A stretch of DNA of 64,000 nt from Harmonia axyridis (taxonomy: Eukaryota; Arthropoda; Insecta; Coleoptera; Coccinellidae). Every line of letters starts with the position of its first letter. The stretch's first letter is position 1. Positions 24,364 through 35,819 of the stretch are shown piece after piece. The stretch lies in contig NC_059507.1 in the NCBI RefSeq assembly GCF_914767665.1, positions 1,922,001 through 1,986,000 of the forward strand, in the 5' to 3' direction. A model generated the notes under the pieces. That model made no database searches. It was not told where the DNA came from and saw only the letters and a list, made by a program, of their open reading frames with translations. Position numbers and translations under genes: made by a program.

Positions 24364-25938
24364 AATGCTTAAAAAAATTAACGCACATTATGGAAATCTC
24401 AAATTTATTCTACAACTGAAGGTGTTCTCAATGATAATTATTTTTATCAGAATTATGCATGCATATGTTATCCACTTTCAACGTTTTTCTTCAATACAGA
24501 TGTTTTTTCCCCGCAGGAAAAAAAAAAGATGAGATTATCAGATTTTGAATGTATTGGCTCCATTCTGAAATCAGTTGTTCTCGAACAATTCTAGTGATCA
24601 ATAGTCTTTCTTACGTTCGATTTTCTGCACTCGATCGCTATGCAACGCGAAACACGCAATTTGACCCAAGAGGAATGTGCCCAAGCGGTAGTTTTGCGAG
24701 AAGAAGGGTGGACATACACAAGAATTGCAGAAAGGTTTGGAGTTTCCCATACAAGTGTGTCCAGAATGTTGCAGCGATTCAGGGAGACAGGTATAAATGT
24801 CCGAAGACCAGGACAGGGTAGACCACGGGAAACAACTGCCATTCAGGAACGATACTTGAGAGTTTCTTCGTTGAGACAACGGTTTGCAACCGCTCGCCTC
24901 CTTCAAAATCAGCTTGAGCAAACTCATGGCGTGCAAATTAGCACTCAGACAATAAGAAATCGCCTCAGAGAATATGATTTAAGGCCTCGTGTCGCGGCAA
25001 GAGGCCCAGCTCTTACCCCAGCCCATCGAAGGGCGCATTTGGATTTTGCGAGAGAGCATATCCATTGGGAAGAGGCTGATTGGGAAAGAGTGCACTGAGC
25101 TTATCTTTTATATGGACGTCTTTATACAAGGGAACGTCGATTGGGAAAGAGTTCTCTTCACAGATGAGTTTAGATTCTGCCTCTACCATTGTGATCGACG
25201 TTCCCTTGTATACATACGTCCATATGAAAGATATGCTCAGTGCAATTTCCTAAATACTACTGGTTTCGGAGGAGGATCGATTATGGTATGGGGTGGAATA
25301 TCTTTGACTGCTCGCACAGACCTAGTGGTCGTTGATAATGGAGTCATGAATGCTGAAAGGTATATAAGGAACATTCTTGAAGAGCATGTAGTGCCATTTG
25401 TCCCATACATTGGTGAAAATTTCATTTTTATGGACGATAATGCCAGACCCCATCGTGCCCGCATCGTTCAGGAGTACCTTGAAGAGGTTGAAGTCTCTCG
25501 AATGGAATGGCCAGCAAGAAGTCCAGATCTCAGTCCGATTGAGCAGTTTTGGTGCAACCTCAATAGAAGGCTGAGAAGTTCAGAAAATCATCCAGCTACT
25601 CTTAATGACTTAGGAATCCAGCTCAGAGAAATCTGGGAAGGATTAGATCAGAACATTTTAAGATCACTCATTTTGAGTATGAACCGTCGTTGCCGAGCTG
25701 TAATTAACGCAAGGGGTGGAAATACCGAGTATTATATCACTTATCAGCATTCCAGTATTTTGAAAATTGTTTATTTCTCTTCTTTCGCATAAGATTCGGT
25801 GAAATGCTGAATTTTTCTTCCATTTAATGTGTCTTGTTTCGTTCAAAACCTTCCCGAGAGATCATAAAAAATAAGTTAATGTAGAGTTAACATTGAAATT
25901 GAGATTTTCAGAATGTGCGTCAATTTTTTTGCGCAGTG
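24364..25938 (+). mobile_element. Nearly complete Tc1-like element, DD34E
   Basis: The termini read AAAAAAATTAACGCACATTA at the left (the outer bases are mutated) and TTTTTTTGCGCAGTG at the right, followed by TA. The transposase starts at 24640 with MQRETRNLTQEECAQAVVLR and two HTH regions (AERFGVSHTSVSRML; second around ISTQTIRNRLREYDLRP). A 61-bp insertion after DWERV (25091-25151) adds a stop and a frameshift. The reading frame resumes as DWERVLFTDEFRFC and runs to 25792 with VWGGISL, MDDNARPHRAR and SPDLSPIEQFW. The D-to-E spacing is 34. Apart from the insertion it is the most intact Tc1 copy here. Confidence 0.9.
24640..25792 (+). pseudogene. Tc1 family transposase gene, broken by an inverted duplication
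   Basis: It would cut and paste the element by binding its terminal repeats and cleaving with a DDE triad. The triad is visible: D in LFTDEFRF, D in MDDNARPH and E in SPIEQFW. The N-terminal 150 residues (paired HTH and GRPR motif) are in one frame (24640-25098). The catalytic part is in another (from 25139). The two are separated by a 61-bp insertion with an in-frame TGA. No other lesion is obvious, so inactivation may be recent. Confidence 0.85.
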
Positions 25939-26300
25939 TATATACCTAAATATATCAGAAATTCAGAAAACAAACTTCAAGCGCGCCAAACGACGAGAAA
26001 CAACCGATGACATTAGGAGAGCAAAAGTTGCCAAATCTTGGATTTCAGCAGGTAGATACAGAAAATAATGAATATTCCGCTTATTATAAATTCGACAATC
26101 ACGAAAAATATCGGATTCCAAATATTCATTTGCATATTTAATTGAAAATCACTAAAATAAATATATTTCATTCAATTTAATAGACATACATAACGATATA
26201 GTAAAATTGTGGACTTGAAAATATATCACAATCCGGCAGCGTAATCTAACCATGTTGGGGACATGTAAAAATTGCGTATACTCCCTCTATCTAAGTTTTT

Positions 26301-27523
26301 TCCATAAATTCCCGATTTCAAACTAAAAAAAATACTTAGAAATGAAATAAATGTTAGGGGATATGTTCTAAATAACTTCAAACAATACGAAATCGGGAAT
26401 TGACGAAATTAGGTGTTTAGATTACAATTTTGAGTATTCAGGACGAACGTCGCGTATTAACCTAACAATGTACAAAAAACACATGAACATATACTTTTTT
26501 GTGTACGTTATATTAAATTCCACACATAATCATTTAAATACGCTTTAATAGTGTATTAAATAACTGATATACTTGTATGACATCCATTAAAATTCGTTAT
26601 TCCTATAAATAAGATCTTATAAGATTTTTTTTTATCTTATTGTTTTTCCTGCCGGTGCATCTATCATCTTTTATTAGAAATAAAAAGGCTGAAGACAACA
26701 CACGCGTTATAAAATTGTTTTGACACAACTCGCGCAAAAATAAAACTAGTTCTATATGAGAAAAAGTTATTGCAATTTTCGTTCTGCCAGAAATTCAAAC
26801 ACGCCAATAAAACTTGATTAGAGGTTTTTTCATGAAACAAATGGAAAATGAAAAAGTTTCGTTGGATAAAAAGTTTCGAAACAACTGTAGGAAGATACCT
26901 ACTGAAGACTGCAATTTTAAACACGTGCATCTGATGTTCAACTCTTACGTTTTTTACAGAAAAAAACAACCAGCAAAGCGTCATAAGAAATCTAGTACCA
27001 AAAAATACCAATAATGTTTGTAGTTCTAAAAGTAACAAATTTCGAAAGATCTTCAAATTGACTGGCAATCAAACATCCAAAACTCCCAAAAAGAATAATA
27101 ATATTGAAACTTCCACAGCTCTTCAAAACACTCCAACATCTCACAAAAAAATGTCGTTCCAATTTTCCCAATCAACTCACCCTTTCTGCCCTAGATCAGA
27201 AGTACCTCACAAAAGTCACCTGATGAATCCACACACAACTTCCTGACGAAACGTCCTTCCTTCCTGCCTGTCAGCTGCTACCACGTTTTCGCGTAAAAGT
27301 AAGAGCTGATGGTGAATGATCCTGCACACGATCTACCAACCGCAAAAGCCGCAAGTCAACTGAACGCGTTTCGTCGAGAAGCGTGGCCGTAATCTACACG
27401 CAGGACCATAACACACAGCAGGAGGACCGAGAGAAGAAGGATGCAAAAGCTTCAACGCGCATTTCGAGCGACGCCGTGCACCCCCTCCGACGTCGTTAAA
27501 CTCCATACGATACAGGTATCTAG
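26301..27523. other. Unassigned sequence
   Basis: No recognised gene. A 134-codon minus-strand frame (27068-26664) is rich in Phe/Leu/Asn from AT-rich DNA and has no motif. A GC-richer patch lies at about 27250-27500. Confidence 0.3.
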
Positions 27524-27924
27524 CTGATATAATTCAATTAGCCCCGACTTGACAATCCAATCCCACCTCCAGTGAACACCAATCCCTTGTTTTTAATTAT
27601 TTCTGAGCGGGATTCTCTTCACAGTTAGTTTTCGAGCTGGATTATCGAGCATATTTGATTGGTTTTGGAACACCGCTTGTATATGGACAGAAAACGTCAC
27701 GTAAGGAAAAAGCGTTATGTCCTCTCCAAGAGTCCTTTCCTCGTTTCTCCTCTTGGCAGCAAGAAGAGGTTTCATCTATACCTTGATTCTGTGGTAAGTT
27801 GCCGCTGCAGTATTTGCAATACACGGCAGTACCTATTGAGGATATAGCCCTTCACTAAATAACTCCCAGGCCTAACCAGAACCAACACTTCCTTCTCAAC
27901 ATAGTCATCTGCAAGAGTGATACA
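27524..27924 (+). repeat. Repeat R, copy 1
   Basis: A ~400-bp segment starting CTGATATAATTCAATTAGCC. It recurs at 28795-29217 and, in part, at 30030-30264. Shared landmarks include AAGCGTTATG, TACCTTGATTCTGTGGTAA, GATATAGCCCT and CTCAACATAGTCA. A DD41D mariner follows directly. Confidence 0.8.
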
Positions 27925-27928
27925 TGTA

Positions 27929-28796
27929 AAGGGTGTTTTTTTTAGAGCTATAGAACTTTAAATTGCAATAAAACAACGATGGATTATTCGATTGACATGA
28001 ATTTCATTTATCCGCAAGATAATTTTGTGGCATTACATTTTAAATATGATTTCTGGCATATGACCGCCACGCCACGGCTGGCTCGGATGTAGGCCAATCT
28101 GGACGTCCAATTTTCGATGACTTTTTCCAACATTTGTCGCCGTATATCGGCAATAACACGGCGAATGTTGTCTTCCAAATGGTCAAGGGTTTGTGGCTTA
28201 TCCGCATAGACCAATGACTTCACATAGCCCCACAGAAAGTAGTCTAGCTGTGTTAAATCACAAGATCTTGGAGGTCAATTCACAGGTCCAAAACGTGAAA
28301 TTAGGCGGTCACCATACGTGTCTTTCAATAAGTCAATTGTGGCACAAGCTGTGTGACACGTTGCGCCGTCTTGTTGGAACCACAGCTCCTGGACATCATG
28401 GTTGTTCAATTCAGGAATGAAAAAGTTAGTAATCATGGCTCTATACCGATCACCATTGACTGTAACGTTTTGGCCATCATCGTTTTTGAAGAAGTACGGA
28501 CCAATGATTCCACCAGCCCATAAAGCGCACCAAACAGTCAGTTTTTCTGGATGTAACGGTGTTTCGACATACACTTGAGGATTAGCTTCACTCCAAATGC
28601 GGCAGTTCTGTTTGTTGACGTAGCCATTCAACCAGAAGTGCGCTTCATCGCTAAACAAAATAAAATGGACGTAGTGCGCGATACGTATTATGCACAGAAC
28701 CATTATTTTCGAAATAAAATTGCACTATTTGCAAGCTTTGTTCAGGCGTGAGTCTATTCATGATGAATTGCCAAACCAAACTAAGAATAAATCACT
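27929..28796 (-). mobile_element. DD41D mariner-like element (copy D), 5'-truncated
   Basis: Minus strand. The 3' terminus is at 27929 (AAGGGTG, preceded by TA). The shared deletion junction is present at about 28665. The catalytic frame is open from 28703 to 28275, with FSDEAHFWLNGYVNKQ and WFQQDGATCH. A frame break near 28080 follows. The 5' terminal repeat is missing: the copy stops at AATAAATCA, exactly where the second copy of repeat R starts. Confidence 0.85.
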
Positions 28797-29217
28797 GATA
28801 TAATTCAATTAGCCCCGACTTGACAATCCAATCCCACCTCCAGTGAACACCAATCCCTTGTTTTTAATTATTTCTGAGCGGGATGCTCTTCACAGTTAGT
28901 TTTCGAGCTGGATTATCGGGCATATTTAATTGGTTTTGGAACACCGCTCGTGGTATGGGTATTTGGGCAGAAAAATTCACGTAAGGAAAAAGCGTTATGC
29001 CCACTCCAAGGGTCCTTCCCTCTTTTTCTTTTTTGTAGCAAGTCAGTTATATGGCTTCTATTCGAAATTTTATTTATACCTTGATTCTGTGGTAACTTTC
29101 GCTGCAGTATTTGCAATACGTACAGAACTACAGCAGAACCTATTGGGGATATAGCCCTTCAATCAATAAGTCCCAGGCTCAACCAGTACAAACGCTTACT
29201 TCTCAACATAGTCACCT
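28795..29217 (+). repeat. Repeat R, copy 2
   Basis: Begins CTGATATAATTCAATTAGCC directly at the broken 5' end of mariner copy D. It runs into an RNase H fragment after CATAGTCACCTTCAC. It resembles copy 1, with small indels. Confidence 0.8.
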
Positions 29218-30027
29218 TCACCGAGATAATGGCTGTTTATGTATGCGCCCAGGAGTGTCTCAAAATGAACCTCAAGGGGGCGCATATCTACATCACCACG
29301 GACAACCAAACCACGCTGAGATCCCTGGAATCGTGTTGCCAGTGGTCTCTGCTGACTTGGTAGAGCCGTTACACCATAAAGCAACTGGCCAGAGGAAATA
29401 AGGTGACTCTACTATGGGTACCAGGGCACTGTGGGGTTGTAGGAAATGAAAGAGCTGATGAGCTTGCAAAAGGTGCATCAAGGTTAACACCTGCTGGACC
29501 TGAGCCTTACTGTGGGATAGGAAAAGACCAATATAAAGCTGCGGTCCAGCTATGGGAGTTGAACAGCAGGACAATCCACTGGACTAACACTCCTAGACTT
29601 GTTCAGACAAAAAAATTCGTGAAGATTTCACCTACCTACACCAAAAAGCTCCTGAAGCTGTCACGAGCAGAGCTTCGGGTGATGGTGGGACTCCTGACGG
29701 GGCAAACATCATTTGTACCGTATGGGAAAGTCAGCAGACGAGATTTTCAGGCTCTGTGGATCGGAAGTAGAAACGGCTGAACACTTGATATGCAAGTGTC
29801 CAGAGCTGGCTGGCCTAAGAACCATTCACATGGGCAAGTCGGTCCTGGATACCAGAGAGGTACCGGCCAAGGCCCCTGGGGAGGTTGTCAATTTTATTAA
29901 CGTCGTTGACGACCTCCCTGGGTTTCTATGAATGAGTAGGGTAGTGAACAAAAGATCTGCATGGTCGCAGTTCCCGGAAGGCTTACCGAAGCAAAACGAC
30001 CCCAGTTTGAAGTAATAATAATAATTG
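29200..30027 (+). pseudogene. Non-LTR retrotransposon RNase H domain and tail (family Y)
   Basis: Translated pieces read EIMAVYVCAQECLKM, then IYITTDNQTTLRSLE (RNase H core), a stop, then NKVTLLWVPGHCGVVGNERA (second half of RNase H, from 29395). About 100 residues without a domain follow. After a frameshift near 29713 comes FRLCGSEVETAEHLICKCPE, a C-x9-H-x4-C knuckle, ending LPGFL and a stop at 29931. The sequence then reaches a short TAATAATAATAAT tail, as on I/Jockey-type elements. The 5' end is truncated. Confidence 0.8.
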
Positions 30028-30029
30028 TG

Positions 30030-30264
30030 GGGAAACGTCACGTAGGGAAAAAGCGTTATGTCCTCGTCGAGGCTCCTTCCATCTCCATTCTCTTTTTGAC
30101 AGCAAGTCAGTTGTATAGCCTCAATTCGAGGTTTCATTTATACCTTGATTCTGTGGTAACTTTTAACTGCAGTACCTACTAAGGATATAGCCCTGCACTC
30201 AATAAGTCCCAGATCCAACCAATACAAACACCTTATTCTCAACATAGTCACCTTCAAGAGTGAT
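30030..30264 (+). repeat. Repeat R, copy 3 (partial)
   Basis: Starts at GGGGAAACGTCACGTAGGG and matches the last ~230 bp of copy 1 up to TTCAAGAGTGATGA. A plus-strand mariner copy follows directly. Confidence 0.8.
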
Positions 30265-30265
30265 G

Positions 30266-31181
30266 AAGGGTGTTTTTTTTTCGAGGTATATAACTTTAAG
30301 TTGGCATTACTGTTCAAAATGGCGACCGATTTAACAGCTGTCAAGTGATTTATTCTCAGTTTGGTTTGGCAATTCATCATGAATAGACTCACGCCTGAAC
30401 AACGCTTGCAAGTAGTGCAATTTTATTTCGAAAATAATGGTTCTGTACGGAATACGTATCGCGCACTACGTCCATTTTATTTTCTTTAGCGATGAAGCGC
30501 ACTTCTGGTTCAATGGCTACGTCAACAAACAAAACTGCCGCATTTAGAGTGAATCTAATCCTCAAGTGTATGTCGAAACACCGTTACATCCAGAAAAACT
30601 GACTGTTTGGTGCGCTTTATGCGGTGGTGGAATCATTCGTCCGTACTTATTCAAAAACGATGATGGCCAGAACGTTACAGTCAATGGTGATCGGTATAGA
30701 GCCATGATAACTAACTTTTTCATTCCTGAATTGGTTCCAAAAAGATGGCGCAACATGTCACACAGCTAGTGCCACAATCGATTTGTTGAAAGACACGTTT
30801 GGTGACCGCCTAATCTCACGTTTTGGACCCGTGAATTGGCCTCCAAGATCTTGTGATTTAACACCGGTAGACTATTTTCTGTGGGGCTATTTAAAGTCAT
30901 TGGTCTATGCAGATAAGCCACAAATCCTTGACCATTTGAAAGACAACATTCGCCGTGTTATTGCCGATATACGGCCACAAATGTTGGAAAAAGTCATCGA
31001 AAATTGGACGTCCAGATTGGACTACATCCGAGCCAGCCGTGGCGGTCATATGCCAGAAATCATACTTAAAATGTAATGCCACAAGATTATCTTGCGGATT
31101 AATAAAATTCATGTCAATCGAATAATCCATCGTTGTTTTATTGCAATTTAAAGTTCTATAGCTCTAAAAAAAAACACCCTT
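30266..31181 (+). mobile_element. DD41D mariner-like element (copy E), internally deleted
   Basis: A 916-bp copy with both terminal repeats. The shared junction is present. A small deletion removes the HDVQELW block near 30735, shifting frame. The two open parts are 30566-30769 and 30783-31076. The second catalytic aspartate is damaged and CDLTPVDYFLW is intact. Confidence 0.9.
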
Positions 31182-32019
31182 TAGTTCTTGGTAACTGAAA
31201 ATCCTCCATAAAATCTAACAATCAATTTCGATAAAATAATTCATTCCAAAAATCAATGGAATCATATCAAACTGACTGACTCCTCGACTCCGAAATTCCG
31301 TTGGTATTCCTAAAACATTCATGCTGTCATTCTTTAAAGTAAAAGCTACGAATTTCGTACAATTCTCATGGAAAACCTGATTAAAGCTGATGTACCACTT
31401 CGAATAATGGAGAGAACGAAGGGTACAGACTTTGTTCAGTGAGGCTGGAGTGGTTTTTAAAACACATTTCGTGAAAGTAAGATAAAGGGACAATGCACTC
31501 ATGCTAAGCTCCAAAGGATCCATTAAAGGTAGAAACGTTGCTAAGCTTTCAGACATTACAATAATACATGAAGATATTCAATTGCGACTGATTCAACACG
31601 ACCAATCTAAGCGAAGGGAAGAAAGTTGTTTTCCAATATTTTTTTTTTATTTGTATTTTGGGAGTTTTTCTTATTTTCATCAGGATATAGAGTGTTACCG
31701 AATAGTGCAAAAGTTAAAAGGGATTTTTTATGTAAACAGGAGCTTTCAGGCCTTTCCTTGAAAAGATACACGCTTCCAACCATGAAAAAAAGAATTATTT
31801 TTATTTTTTCTTGAATTTGAGTTGAAGGAATTTTATTTTGTGGACATGTTTCGCCAACGAAAAGGCTACCTATGAATATTTTTTCTTTGTATTCTTCGAA
31901 TGAGAAAATATGAAAACCCTATAGCATTTTCCACCAGAACTTTTCAACGAAACAAAATTTATAAATTTAAGAAAATGTGTTGACAACAACGATTCCTTGC
32001 AAAAATTTTATAACTCATA
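31182..32019. other. Unassigned sequence
   Basis: Open frames up to 113 codons on the minus strand (31556-31215) lack recognisable motifs. No gene is called. Confidence 0.3.
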
Positions 32020-32842
32020 TTTACCGTATTTAAAAAAAATAATAATCTAATATACAGGGTGAATTACTTTCGAGTAATGTTGTCACCTTCATTTTTGTGA
32101 ATGGAACACCCCCATTTTGTCTCAATTTTACGATTACTCTAGCTGAGCTGATTCCAAAAATGTATCACATGTTGATTCCAATTGGTACAGGGTGGACAAA
32201 AATACAATAGTTCTGTGGGTGCTCATAAAGTAACGCGTAACATTCTTTATTAGTTAAATTAACAATATTATCAAAAATACTTATTGTCTAGCGACAATTG
32301 GTTTGAATGTAACACCCTATAGTTTGTTACATTTTTAGATTAATAAAAATGAGCTGTTTCCAAACATGTTTCGTACTTGTGGTCTAGCGGACAGAATATG
32401 AAAGAAATTATTTCTTATTTTTATACATTTTTATTAATTTAAAAATGTAACAAACTACAGGTTGTTACATTCAAATCAATTGCCGCTAAACAATAAGTAT
32501 TTTTGATAATATTTTTAATTTAACTAATGTTACGCGTTACTTTATGAGCACACACAAAACTATTGTATTTTTGTCCACCTGTACCAATTGAAATCAACAT
32601 GTGATACATTTTTGGAATCAGCTCAGCTAGAGTAATCCGAAAATTAAGACAAAATGGGGGTGTTCCATTTAAAAAAATGACGGTGACGTCATTACTCGAA
32701 AGTAATTCACCCTGTATATTAGATTATTATTTTAAAATACGGTAAATTAAAATAAAAAATCGACGTGTTTCAGGATTATTTCTTAAAATGGTCTGTTTAG
32801 CTAAAAATGAATTTGTTCCATACTTTACGGACACAGTGTATA
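32020..32842. mobile_element. Foldback element F1, copy 1
   Basis: Two long inverted arms (about 32020-32355 and 32425-32755) flank a ~70-bp centre. Paired landmarks are AGGGTGAATTACTTTCGAG with its inverse near 32700, and GTACAGGGTGGACAAAAAT with its inverse near 32570. The right outer arm ends GGACACAGTGTATA. The left outer arm (~90 bp) is missing. Non-coding. Confidence 0.85.
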
Positions 32843-33240
32843 AATCAATAATCCATCGGGTATTCAAGGGAAAATACGAAGATCTGCACAACGCCTATAT
32901 GTATATGTATAATATAGTTAACTCCCATTAGTCGGTCGTTGAATTAGGAGCTTCATGAGCTAATTGAAATTCAGTGTTGCAATATAATCTCCATTAGCTA
33001 TTAAGACGCCATGGCATATCCAGTAATTGGTGTTTTATAGCTATGACCTGACCTAGGACGAAACAATCCAAAACCAAATAGATCCAAATCAATATATTCA
33101 GCCAATAGTACACAATACACAGGGTTGTCTGAATGAGATACTTAAGATAAGCTTGTGTGGTCTAGTATGGTTTACGTTTACATTAACCAAAAACATAGAT
33201 AGTTTTTGTTCTTAGAGGCGTAATCGATACACTACATTTA
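32843..33240. other. Unassigned sequence
   Basis: I see nothing recognisable. Confidence 0.3.
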
Positions 33241-34181
33241 AAAGGGTGTTTTTTTTAGAGCTATGGAACTTTAAATTGCAATAAAACCACGATGGATTAT
33301 TCGATTGACATGAATTTTATTTATCCGCATGATAATCTTGTGGCATTACATTTTAAATATGATTTATGGCATATGACCGCCACGGCTGGCTCGGATGTAG
33401 TCCAATCTGGACGTCCAATTTTCGATGACTTTTTCCAACATTTGTGGCCGTATATCGGCAATAACACGGCGAATGTTGTCTTCCAAATGGTCAAGGGTTT
33501 GTGGCTTATCCGCATAGACCAATGACTTTACATAGCCCCACAGAAAGTCGTCTAGCGGTGTTAAATCACAAGATCTTGGAGTCCAATTCACAGGTCCAAA
33601 ACGTGAAATTAGGCGCTCACCAAACGTGTCTTTCAATAAATGGATTGTGGCACGAGCTGTGTGACATGTTGCGCCGTCTTGTTGGAACCACAGCTCCTGG
33701 ACATCATGGTTGTTCAATTCAGGAATGAAAAAGTTAGTAATCATGGCTCTATACCGATCACCATTGACGGTAACGTTCTAGCCATCATCGTTTTTGAAGA
33801 AGTACGGACCAATGATTCCACCAGCCCATAAAGCGCACCAAACAGTCAGTTTTTCTGGATGTAACGGTGTTTCGACATACACTTGAGGATTAGATTCACT
33901 CCAAATGCCGCAGTTTTGTTTGTTGGCGTAGGCATTCAACCAGAAGTGCGCTTCATCGCTAAACAAAATAAAATGGACGTAATGCGCGATACGTATTCCG
34001 CACAGAACCATTATTTTCAAAATAAATTTGCACTATTTGCAAGCGTTGTTCAGGCGTGAGTCTATTCATGATGAATTGTCAAACTAAACTGAGAATAAAT
34101 CACTTGACACCTGTTAAATCGGTCGCCATCTTGAACAGTAATGCCAACTTAAAGTTATATACCTCGAAAAAAAACACCCGT
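33241..34181 (-). mobile_element. DD41D mariner-like element (copy F), internally deleted
   Basis: A 941-bp copy with both terminal repeats and TA borders. The shared deletion junction is at about 33968-33980. The catalytic frame is open from 34020 down to a TAG in place of the Gln of the DDGQNV block (near 33779). It is open again from 33744 to 33364 with WFQQDGATCH and CDLTPLDDFLW. One stop separates the two. Confidence 0.9.
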
Positions 34182-35035
34182 TACTATTGTATAGAAAAAT
34201 GAAACTCTCAGATTTTGAAGAAATTAATAACAATTAGAATCTGGTACGCTTGGTTCGTTCAACTCAGGGGATTTTTCATAATATATTTTGGATTTCATGA
34301 CATGCCTAACTTCCATCTGCAATAACTTCCACATTTCTTTCAATCCGTCTCATTAATATAATCAGATGAACACTGAATTCCCATTATAAGATAATCGTGT
34401 GTATTCAAACCACAGAAATATCAAGATTTTAGATGGCGGAGCCATTCACTTAAGATACCAACCCTCTTAATGTCTCCAAGGAAAAGCATCCCATAAGAAA
34501 ACACACTTTTTCACTTTTAATTAATCCAATGCTACTTTATCCCACGATAGTCCAGGCAATGTCATATAGTGAATCTTAATTTTGCCAGTTCTGGCCCAAC
34601 AAATTTATTATAGTTAATTAAATTTTAATTTCGCTTTGTTGTGTTGCCTGCAGGCTTCCCGACTAGAGAGAGGCCATTACGGAAGCGCTTTATTATCAAG
34701 GTTGGTAACACTGGACTCGGCGTCTTAAATGTGAACGAAATTAATTAGACCTACCGGAAAATAGAATTACTCTTCATCTTCGAGGTTTCAGTTATGACTT
34801 ATTTGGAAGCGAAAACATTTCTGCAGATTGCTTTGAGATCTAAGGTGAGTTTCTCTGTGATTATCTTAGGGAATAGTAGATAACGATATAATGTAACATA
34901 ATGTTGCAATATGAAAATAATTATCTGAGTAATTCAAGTGTTCGGACTGGTTATTTCTTTATACACGAAAAATTTGAACTCGATCGAAGCTTCAATCAAT
35001 AAAGTATCAAGGGTATTTCTCTTCCTATAATTATA
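34182..35035. other. Unassigned sequence
   Basis: No gene or repeat is recognised. Confidence 0.3.
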
Positions 35036-35127
35036 ACGGGTGTTTTTTTTCGAGGTATATAACTTTAAGTTGGCATTATTCGTTCGAGATGTTCGAGATA
35101 GCGACCGATTTAACAACTGCCAAGTGA
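35036..35127 (+). mobile_element. Solo 5' end of the DD41D mariner (K1)
   Basis: ACGGGTGTTTTTTTTCGAGG follows a TA and continues through AACTTTAAGTTGGCATTA to ACCGATTTAACAACTGCCAA. It then diverges. Only the left ~90 bp of the element is present. Confidence 0.8.
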
Positions 35128-35328
35128 AAACTGAAAGTAAACCACTCTCATTATCGCTTATTCTATTATTTGCATTTATCAAATATAATAAAACAATATA
35201 CACGAATTGGCGAATGCGCAGGTATAATGTTTATAGTAAATAAACATTATATTATTATTATAAAACATAGTTCTCCCTAAAGACTTCCAAAATATAAAAT
35301 TTCAGAATAAGTTTGTAGGCATATTATG

Positions 35329-35410
35329 ACGGGTGTTTTTTTTTCGAGGTATATAACTTTAAGATGTCATTACTGTTCAAGATGGCGACCGATTTAACAG
35401 CTGTCAAGTG
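35329..35410 (+). mobile_element. Solo 5' end of the DD41D mariner (K2)
   Basis: A second isolated left terminus, ending at ACAGCTGTCAAGTG. It lies only 200 bp from K1. Neither has a matching 3' terminus nearby. Confidence 0.8.
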
Positions 35411-35421
35411 TGAGTGAACTA

Positions 35422-35793
35422 TATCTCCTGAATTATTCTTCACAGACTCCACAAATAAAAACAAGGTGCGATCTAAAACATACTGAGGATTCAAGGGCGT
35501 AGCTTGCGTCCAGAAGATGTTGCAGCCTAGGGGATATTATAAATTTGTTCCTCAAAAATTTCAAATTTTTATCTATACTTTCTGAAATAATGTACACCTC
35601 ACAGTTTCGAAGAAATTCTAACTCGAAATTATGGAAAAAATTGAATTTCCATCAAAAATCGTTATATCTCCTGAAATATCCGTCACAGACCCCTCAAATA
35701 AAAATGTTTCCTAAACATCAAGTTCCGATCTAAAACATACTGAGATTTCAAGTGCGTAGCTTACGTCCAGGACAAGTTGCAGCCTAGGAAATA
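35422..35793 (+). repeat. Tandem pair of a dispersed ~120-bp repeat
   Basis: Units at 35422-35541 and 35664-35793 share TATCTCCTGAA, a CACAGAC..C..CAAATAAAAA block, GATCTAAAACATACTGAG and GTTGCAGCCTAGG. A related single unit starts at 4934. Confidence 0.65.
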
Positions 35794-35819
35794 TTATATT
35801 TTTTTTCTTCAATATCAGA

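Larger units (their letters stand above)
24150..26300 (-). mobile_element. MITE-like repeat P, unit 4, split by a Tc1 insertion
   Basis: The first part (24150-24363) starts with ACAGATAGAGGGAGCATATG and runs to the middle block. The second part (25939-26300) resumes at CCTAAATATATCAGAAATTC and ends with CTCCCTCTATCTAAG. A Tc1 element sits between them. The insertion into a TA of the repeat shows the Tc1 is younger than this repeat copy. Confidence 0.65.

Noticed and set aside
26664..27068. 134-codon minus-strand frame rich in Phe, Leu and Asn
   Set aside because: Composition is typical of AT-rich non-coding DNA and no motif was found.
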